Assembly: GCA_009776395.1 (NCBI GenBank)
Contig: WRNX01000006.1
Coordinates: 1 to 14,084, forward strand
From: Lentimicrobiaceae bacterium
GTDB taxonomy: Bacteria > Bacteroidota > Bacteroidia > Bacteroidales > WCHB1-69
Direction: 5' to 3'
Length of the DNA: 14,084 nucleotides
The position numbers and the translations under genes were made by a program. The notes under the pieces were generated by a model, which did no database searches, was not told the origin of the DNA, and worked only from the letters and a program-made list of their open reading frames with translations. This document shows, piece by piece, positions 6,556 to 12,342 of this stretch; positions within the stretch are counted from its first letter, which is position 1, and each line of letters starts with the position of its first letter.

Positions 6556-8559
6556 ATGTCAGAATATAAAAAATCGTTTAACAGGAGAGCGTTGGTTGTG
6601 TATGGAATAACATTGGCATTTGCAATTGGTTGTGTGATTCAAATACTTAACCTTTCTATTCGACAACGACCTCTCTTTTCAGGCGATCCAAAGTATTGTT
6701 TAGATAAAACACAACCCGACTGGGAAAATAATCCGCTTGCCAAAGATCCCAATTGTCGTTGCGTGGTAACTAAAAACGATATAATCCCCGTGCGTGGCGA
6801 TATTTTAGATGATCAAGGTAATATTTTGGCAAGTGATTTTACAGTTTTTGATGTGGTGATTGATGGACGTAAACTGCGTCCCGATACGGTGAAAACCAAA
6901 AAAGGAACTTTTGTGAACGATACGCTCTATGTAAGCAAATCACGAAAAATTTCGAGGGCTAATAAAGAGGAGGTTAACAAATTCATTGGAGAACTTGCCG
7001 ATAAGTTTTATTTTCATTTTAGACATAAATTTCCACATCCCAAAGATTATTATCGTAAAAGATTAAATGAAGCCATTTTAGAGTATAAAAATGTGGATAT
7101 TTTAAAATCGAATTTATTAAGTGAGAACACATTAGTAAATTCTGAAGATACTGCATTTATCCGAAGTTTGCCGTTGTTGTTAGATAATTGTCCGAAAAAA
7201 TGTTTGGGATTTCCGAGTTATTTTAAACGGATTTATCCTTACGGGGAGTTAGCGAAACGGTTTATCGGTACGGTTCCGCCCGGCGCACGAAGCGGCTTGG
7301 AACTTACTTTTGATGATTATCTTTCCGGCATCAATGGTGCACAAAAAATGCTCTATATTGACGGGATTCGAGTTCCTTCTGAACAGTTTTCTCATCCTCG
7401 CGACGGCGCTAACATTCACACCACACTCAATTTAAGAATGCAAAATATAGTTTATGAAGCGCTGATGGATAAACTATACCAAATGGGCGCACAATGGGGC
7501 TGCGCAGTAGTGATGGAAGTGGAATCCGGCGAAATTAAAGCGATTGTGAATTTGAAAAAACATGAAAACGAAAGAGGAAAAACTGGATACTTTGAAATCT
7601 TTAACCACGCTTTTCGACAAGAGTGCGAACCGGGTTCTACATTCAAATTAGCCTCATTATTAACTTATTTAGAGAAAGTGCCTAACGATACGGCAAAAGC
7701 GTACTTATTGTGCGGATGCGAAATTGCCAAACATTTTGAAAAAGATGGGAAAAAATTTAGAACCACCTGCGGAAAAGTAGATGGCGCCTTAGGTTCGCGC
7801 CACCGATTTGGAAAACCGATAGAAATCTTTCAACGCTCCCTCAACGAAGGCACCGGAACTATGATCTTCGACGCTTTTAACTGCAACTATAAAGCCTATC
7901 TATCCGCATTGGATTCCATGGGAATTACACAACCCTTAGTTACTCAGTTAGGAACTGTGGGCGCGCCAAAAATTATCCGCGATACAAAACTGATGCGCAC
8001 TTTTTATATTACCACGTGGGGCGGATTCAACATGGCTCCCATTCAAACACTTACCTATTTTAACGGCGTGGCTAATAACGGGAAAATGATGGTGCCCAAA
8101 TTTGTGAGTTACATCAGCGAACAGGATAAAGTGGTAGAGGTATTTCCTAATATAGTGATTAAAGAAAAAATGACACGCAAAGATGTGATTACCCGCGCCA
8201 AAAAATATTTGGAAGCCGTAGTTACCGGTCCTTACGGAACTGCCAGAACCTACAAAGACTCCATCCCTCATTTTGCCGGAAAAACAGGTACCCGCGATAT
8301 TTTAGTTGAAAAAGAAAACGGCTGGGGATACGTGAAAAACAGAAACAGCATTTCATTTTGCGGCTATTTTCCTACAGAAAAACCAAAATACACCATGATT
8401 GTATATATCTACGATGTGCAGGGCATGAGCGCCCCAGCAGTGCAACTGTTTTATACGATCGCTAAAAGAATTACAAGTTTGGAAACGACAGATCTGTTGC
8501 AAGAAATTGATAAAAGCGAAGGAATTAAAAATACGCAGTATTTGAATTTGATGAGATAA
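6556..8559 (+). CDS. ftsI: Septal peptidoglycan transpeptidase FtsI (class B PBP)
   Basis: A 667-residue class B penicillin-binding protein that cross-links septal peptidoglycan with FtsW. It has a short cytoplasmic start, one membrane segment (about 12-33), a dimerisation/pedestal domain with the conserved VRGDILDDQGNILA stretch, and a transpeptidase domain. Catalytic motifs are S361-T-F-K364, S428-L-N430 and K576-T-G578. The protein ends about 90 residues after the KTG motif, so there is no C-terminal PASTA domain. It has several periplasmic cysteines, in the segments around CRCVV, DNCPKKC and LCGCE, which may form disulfides. The ATG at 6556 follows A-rich sequence after a CTTGTAA array. 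Two nucleotides separate its stop from the longest murE reading. Confidence 0.96.
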   Translation: MSEYKKSFNRRALVVYGITLAFAIGCVIQILNLSIRQRPLFSGDPKYCLDKTQPDWENNPLAKDPNCRCVVTKNDIIPVRGDILDDQGNILASDFTVFDVVIDGRKLRPDTVKTKKGTFVNDTLYVSKSRKISRANKEEVNKFIGELADKFYFHFRHKFPHPKDYYRKRLNEAILEYKNVDILKSNLLSENTLVNSEDTAFIRSLPLLLDNCPKKCLGFPSYFKRIYPYGELAKRFIGTVPPGARSGLELTFDDYLSGINGAQKMLYIDGIRVPSEQFSHPRDGANIHTTLNLRMQNIVYEALMDKLYQMGAQWGCAVVMEVESGEIKAIVNLKKHENERGKTGYFEIFNHAFRQECEPGSTFKLASLLTYLEKVPNDTAKAYLLCGCEIAKHFEKDGKKFRTTCGKVDGALGSRHRFGKPIEIFQRSLNEGTGTMIFDAFNCNYKAYLSALDSMGITQPLVTQLGTVGAPKIIRDTKLMRTFYITTWGGFNMAPIQTLTYFNGVANNGKMMVPKFVSYISEQDKVVEVFPNIVIKEKMTRKDVITRAKKYLEAVVTGPYGTARTYKDSIPHFAGKTGTRDILVEKENGWGYVKNRNSISFCGYFPTEKPKYTMIVYIYDVQGMSAPAVQLFYTIAKRITSLETTDLLQEIDKSEGIKNTQYLNLMR

Positions 8560-8629
8560 GAATGATAATTAACAATGAAAAATTAACAATGACTAATGAA
8601 TTTATTAACCATAGGCTTCAGCCTACGGG
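8560..8629. repeat. Repeat-derived 5' end of murE
   Basis: Six 7-bp units at 8560-8601 (GAATGAT, AATTAAC, AATGAAA, AATTAAC, AATGACT, AATGAAT) are followed by 8602-8629. That second part matches the reverse complement of 2412-2439 in copy A at 27 of 28 positions, including the TAGGC/GCCTA hairpin. Both candidate murE start codons sit in it. Confidence 0.82.
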
Positions 8630-10085
8630 AAAAAAACTAAAAAATCTTTTTGCAAAACTAAAGCCAATCCAAATTATTGGAAATGAAGATATAACGATTT
8701 CCAATATGCAATTCGATTCGCGGAAAGTGGTAGAAAAAAATACCTTGTATGTGGCGCAAAAAGGAACGCAGGCAGATGGACACCAGTTTATCAATCAAGC
8801 AATTGCGAATGGCGCAACCGCGATTGTTTGCGAAGTGATTCCGGAAATAATAGCAGAAAACTGTACTTATATTCAAGTGCAAAATTCTGCCGTAGCGCTC
8901 GGTGAACTGGCTGCTGCTTTTTACGATTTCCCTTCCCAAAATATTACCTTAGTGGGTATTACAGGAACTAATGGAAAAACAACCACGGCTACGCTTTTAC
9001 AAAGTTTGTTTATGAGTTTGGGCTATCCTACCGGATTGATCTCTACCATTGTAAATAAAATCAACCATATTGAAATTCCATCCACGCACACTACCCCAGA
9101 TGCACTCTCTTTGAATCAATTACTTAACGATATGGTACACGCAGGATGTCAATTCTGTTTTATGGAAGTTTCTTCCCATGCTATTGTGCAGCAACGCATT
9201 GCAGGTCTGCATTTTTCGGGAGGAATTTTTAGCAATATCACACACGACCATTTAGATTTTCATAAAACTTTCATGAACTACATCAAAGCGAAGCAGCAGT
9301 TTTTTGAAATGTTGCCCAAAAATGCTTTCGTGCTTACCAATATTGACGATAAAAACGGTAAAGTGATGGTGCAAAGTGCAAAAGCAAAAATTTATACTTA
9401 CAGTTTGCGTACCGGCGCAGATTTTAAAGGAAAAATTACAGACAACAGTTTTGAGGGATTAACTTGCGAATTTAATGGTAATGAAGTATATCTAAAACTC
9501 TGTGGTAAGTTTAACGCTTACAATCTGTTGGCAATCTATGGAACGGCTTTGTTGCTGGGAATGAAAGAGGATGAAGTGTTGCTGGCGATGAGTAAGTTGG
9601 AAAGTGCAAACGGACGGTTTCAAGTGATTCGCGATGGCAAAAATAGAACATTTATAGTGGATTACGCACACACGCCGGATGCGCTCAAAAATGTACTTTC
9701 TACCATAAAAGATATTACCCAAAACAGTGCTGAGGTGATTACGGTGGTAGGTTGCGGAGGCGATAGAGATGCGCTGAAACGACCCGTTATGGCAGAAGTA
9801 GCGTGCAATTTCAGCAACAAAGTGATCCTTACTTCCGACAACCCCCGCACGGAAGACCCAAATAAAATTCTTTCAGATATGGAAACCGGTGTGCCTGTAG
9901 CATACAAACAAAACGTACTCATTATTGAAAACCGCCGCGAAGCCATTAAAACCGCTTTCCATTTACTGCCTGAAAACGGTGTACTGCTCATTGCCGGCAA
10001 AGGACACGAAACCTATCAGGAAATTAACGGAATAAAACACCACTTTGACGACAGGGAGGAAATAGAATTGAAAATTGAAAATTAA
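8562..10085 (+). CDS. murE: UDP-MurNAc-tripeptide ligase MurE (probably meso-DAP adding)
   Basis: A 507-residue cytoplasmic ATP-dependent ligase adding the third stem amino acid to UDP-MurNAc-L-Ala-D-Glu. It shows the P-loop GTNGKT (135-140), THTTPDAL, MEVSSHA, NITHDHLDFH, the carbamylated-lysine region YIKAKQQFF, NGRFQVI, VDYAHTPDAL, GCGGDRDALKRP, DNPR (426-429) and GKGHETYQ. DNPR is the motif linked to meso-diaminopimelate. The first about 23 residues (INNEKLTMTNEF and NHRLQPTG) do not resemble MurE and come from repeats: AATTAAC/AATGAAA heptamers, then a hairpin-element fragment. The only usable ATGs before the conserved region are at 8562 and 8589, both within that repeat, so the true start is uncertain. 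The C-terminal EIELKIEN and the stop also lie in heptamers. Confidence 0.95.
   Translation: MIINNEKLTMTNEFINHRLQPTGKKLKNLFAKLKPIQIIGNEDITISNMQFDSRKVVEKNTLYVAQKGTQADGHQFINQAIANGATAIVCEVIPEIIAENCTYIQVQNSAVALGELAAAFYDFPSQNITLVGITGTNGKTTTATLLQSLFMSLGYPTGLISTIVNKINHIEIPSTHTTPDALSLNQLLNDMVHAGCQFCFMEVSSHAIVQQRIAGLHFSGGIFSNITHDHLDFHKTFMNYIKAKQQFFEMLPKNAFVLTNIDDKNGKVMVQSAKAKIYTYSLRTGADFKGKITDNSFEGLTCEFNGNEVYLKLCGKFNAYNLLAIYGTALLLGMKEDEVLLAMSKLESANGRFQVIRDGKNRTFIVDYAHTPDALKNVLSTIKDITQNSAEVITVVGCGGDRDALKRPVMAEVACNFSNKVILTSDNPRTEDPNKILSDMETGVPVAYKQNVLIIENRREAIKTAFHLLPENGVLLIAGKGHETYQEINGIKHHFDDREEIELKIEN
10065..10085. repeat. Short heptamer array GAATTGA at the murE stop
   Basis: GAATTGA, AAATTGA, AAATTAA. 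The third unit brings a stop triplet into frame and ends murE at 10083-10085. It is the same family as the arrays at 2081 and 5926. Confidence 0.6.
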
Positions 10086-10104
10086 GAAATATGGAAAATA
10101 CTCA

Positions 10105-10233
10105 ATATAAACTACCCCGATTTTGTTTCACAAAATCACCCCTTCAAAATTTGAAGGGGATTTATCCCTCCCACATCCGTAGGTTAAAACCTACGGCTAA
10201 TAAAGTGGCGTCCCTGCAGGACTCCGCCTCACT
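10105..10233 (+). repeat. Multi-hairpin intergenic element, copy C
   Basis: Almost identical to copy B at 5966-6094, with the same hairpin series. It has a perfect CCCCTTCAAA/TTTGAAGGGG stem where B carries a mismatch. It lies in direct orientation with B, about 4.1 kb downstream, between murE and mraY. Confidence 0.88.
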
Positions 10234-10293
10234 ACTCTCAACTAACCACTAATCATTAATCACTAATCATTAATCACTAATCACTAATCACTA
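10234..10293. repeat. Heptamer array ACTCTCA and ACTAATC/ATTAATC x7 before mraY
   Basis: One ACTCTCA and one ACTAACC unit are followed by ACTAATC, ATTAATC, ACTAATC, ATTAATC, ACTAATC and ACTAATC, ending six nucleotides before the mraY ATG. The arrangement is the same as at 6095-6176 but the unit number differs. Confidence 0.9.
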
Positions 10294-10298
10294 TAAAA

Positions 10299-11633
10299 AT
10301 GTTATATTATTTTTTTGAATGGCTACAACAATTTAATATTCCCGGGGCAGGATTGTTTCAATACATCTCGTTTCGGGCAGCGGCGGCTATCATTTTGTCG
10401 CTCTTTATTTCCATTGTATTTGGAAAAAAAATGATTCGTTTTTTGCAACGAAAACAGGTAGGCGAAGAGGTCCGCGACTTGGGATTGGAAGGACAACTCG
10501 CTAAAAAAGGTACTCCTACCATGGGCGGAATTATCATCATCGCTTCCGTTTTAATTCCCGTTTTATTGGTAAATAAATTGGATAATATTTATGTTATCTT
10601 AATGATATTTACTACTTTATGGTTGGGTTTTATTGGGTTTTGGGACGACTATATTAAAGTGTTCAAAAAAAATAAAGCAGGATTATCGGGAAAGAAAAAA
10701 CTGCTGGGACAAATTGTTTTGGGTTTCATTGTAGGGATGGTGATCTGTTTTCACCCGGATGTGGTAATTAAAGAGAAAAAACAGGATACGCAAAATGTTC
10801 TCATGAATCGCGAGCATGCTTTTTCGATTGAGAATGTGAATAAAACGCAAACCGTTTTTAGCGGCAGCGAAGAGGAACACTCCACCAAAACTACCATTCC
10901 TTTCTTTAAAAACAACGAATTTGATTACTCCATACTTTCCCGCTGGTTGGGTGATGAAAGCGGAAAATGGACATTTCTGTTTCTCATTCCTATCATAATT
11001 TTTATCATTGCGGCAGTTTCAAACGGGGCAAACTTAACAGATGGTTTAGATGGGTTGGCGGCGGGAACCTCAGCCATTATTGCGGTAGGAATTGCACTTT
11101 TGGCGTATGTGTCGGGCAATGCCATATTTGCTGATTATCTGAATATTATGTATATTCCAAACCTCAGCGAAGTGGTAATTTTTACGGCGGCGCTGGTGGG
11201 TGCGTGCATCGGATTTTACTGGTATAATTGTTTCCCCGCACAAATTTTTATGGGGGATACGGGAAGTTTAACGCTGGGCGGAGTGATCGCCGTATTGTGT
11301 ATCATTATTCGTAAAGAACTGTTAATCCCTATTTTATGCGGCGTATTTCTCATACAATCCATATCTGTAATCATTCAAGTAGTGCATTATAGAACCACAA
11401 AAGTTAATAATTTTAGAAAGGCGAAGCATATTTCCTGGCTCAAAGCCTATTTCATTTATAAAAAAACGCCGCAACTACTTGATGAATTTACAGGAAAGCG
11501 GGTTTTTCTGATGACCCCTTTACATCATCATTATCAGAAAAAAGGGAACCACGAGTCGAAAATCGTGCAACACTTTGTAATTATAAGTATTTTATTAATA
11601 ATCATTTCATTAGCAACATTAAAAGTAAGATAG
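10299..11633 (+). CDS. mraY: Phospho-MurNAc-pentapeptide translocase MraY
   Basis: A 444-residue polytopic inner-membrane enzyme that transfers phospho-MurNAc-pentapeptide to undecaprenyl phosphate, forming lipid I. Active-site features are D116 and D117 in FWDDYIKVFKK, NLTDGLDGLA (245-254) with D248 and D251, D320 in FMGDTGSL, and the PLHHHYQKKG loop with H409-H411. KKGTPTMGG near residue 70 is also typical. About ten hydrophobic segments are visible. A hydrophilic insert at about 155-210 is longer than in Escherichia coli but fits the longer MraY of Bacteroidota. The ATG at 10299 is preceded by TATAAAA after a heptamer array. One nucleotide separates its stop from the next gene, so the two are probably translated together. 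Confidence 0.97.
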   Translation: MLYYFFEWLQQFNIPGAGLFQYISFRAAAAIILSLFISIVFGKKMIRFLQRKQVGEEVRDLGLEGQLAKKGTPTMGGIIIIASVLIPVLLVNKLDNIYVILMIFTTLWLGFIGFWDDYIKVFKKNKAGLSGKKKLLGQIVLGFIVGMVICFHPDVVIKEKKQDTQNVLMNREHAFSIENVNKTQTVFSGSEEEHSTKTTIPFFKNNEFDYSILSRWLGDESGKWTFLFLIPIIIFIIAAVSNGANLTDGLDGLAAGTSAIIAVGIALLAYVSGNAIFADYLNIMYIPNLSEVVIFTAALVGACIGFYWYNCFPAQIFMGDTGSLTLGGVIAVLCIIIRKELLIPILCGVFLIQSISVIIQVVHYRTTKVNNFRKAKHISWLKAYFIYKKTPQLLDEFTGKRVFLMTPLHHHYQKKGNHESKIVQHFVIISILLIIISLATLKVR

Positions 11634-11634
11634 T

Positions 11635-12195
11635 ATGACACAACAAACAAGAACAGGCATGTTTCAAGCCTTATCCAATTTTCAGTTAACCCGCGACAGA
11701 GCGGCAACGATTTCACAAAACCTCATCCGCCTTCGTAGCGAAAGTTTACAGGAACTGCTTTCCGATTTTGAAAATACGGAACACAAATTAGAATTTGTAA
11801 AAACCATTGAAGGGGTTGATTTTATCAACGATTCAAGGGCAACCAATGCCAACGCGGTATGGTTTGCCTTAGAAAGCATGACCCAACCCATTATTTGGAT
11901 TACCAACATGAACAGTATTGAACTGATTACCGATGATTTACGGCAGTTGATTCAAGAAAAAGTAAAAATTGTAGTACTTCAAGGGGTTTACAATTCAGTA
12001 TTGGAACTTTTATTTAAGAAGATGAACAAGGATGTGTATATGGTAATGAGTATGGAGGATGCGGTGCGTACTGCTTTTTACGCAGGCGGTTCTGATGAAA
12101 CCGTACTTTTTTCGCCGGGCGTACCAAGTGTTGGCATGTACCGAACTTACCGTGAGCGCGGGGAAAAGTTTAAGGAAGCGGTAGCGCAACTTTAA
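11635..12195 (+). CDS. Free-standing MurD C-terminal domain, probably not catalytic
   Basis: A 186-residue protein in the position of murD (normally about 440-450 residues) that matches only the C-terminal ligase domain. Recognisable are SDFENTEHKLEFV (43-55), GVDFINDSRATN (60-71), SMEDAV and YRERGEKFKEAV. The N-terminal nucleotide-sugar domain and the central ATPase domain with its P-loop are absent, with no space for them after mraY. Conserved features are changed: DSKATN is DSRATN, the glycine/lysine loop (GGxxKGxD-like) reads ITNMNSIEL, and LSPACASFD reads FSPGVPSVG. It is therefore unlikely to add D-glutamate. It may be a relic kept by translational coupling, a regulatory or structural partner, or one half of a split enzyme. 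A complete MurD must be encoded elsewhere if the cell makes peptidoglycan normally. The reading frame is intact with no sign of decay. Confidence 0.82.
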   Translation: MTQQTRTGMFQALSNFQLTRDRAATISQNLIRLRSESLQELLSDFENTEHKLEFVKTIEGVDFINDSRATNANAVWFALESMTQPIIWITNMNSIELITDDLRQLIQEKVKIVVLQGVYNSVLELLFKKMNKDVYMVMSMEDAVRTAFYAGGSDETVLFSPGVPSVGMYRTYRERGEKFKEAVAQL

Positions 12196-12223
12196 TGATT
12201 AATGATTAGTGATTAATGATTAA
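12196..12223. repeat. Heptamer array TGATTAR x4 after the MurD-like gene
   Basis: TGATTAA, TGATTAG, TGATTAA, TGATTAA begin directly after the TAA stop at 12193-12195. It is the same family as 2300-2362 and 6477-6511. Confidence 0.9.
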
Positions 12224-12342
12224 ATATGTTATTCGTTAAAAATTGTTAATTTGCAAAAAAGTATTTTATAATGGAAATATTTGGAAATGAAATACATAAA
12301 ATAAAATAAGAAAAGTTAAAGATTTATAACATAACAAAAAAT
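12224..12342. other. AT-rich spacer before the methyltransferase gene
   Basis: 119 nt of A/T-rich sequence, presumably holding the promoter of the methyltransferase gene. TTAATTTG and AATATTTG resemble the -7 box only partly, so no promoter is called. No clear terminator for the dcw transcript is visible. Confidence 0.4.

Noticed and set aside
11600..11760. Possible frameshift hiding the missing first two domains of murD
   Set aside because: mraY is complete and ends one nucleotide before the MurD-like ATG, so there is no room for a displaced N-terminal part.
12271..12309. 12-codon mini frame before the methyltransferase gene
   Set aside because: Too short and AT-rich to support as a leader peptide. 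No attenuator-like hairpin accompanies it.
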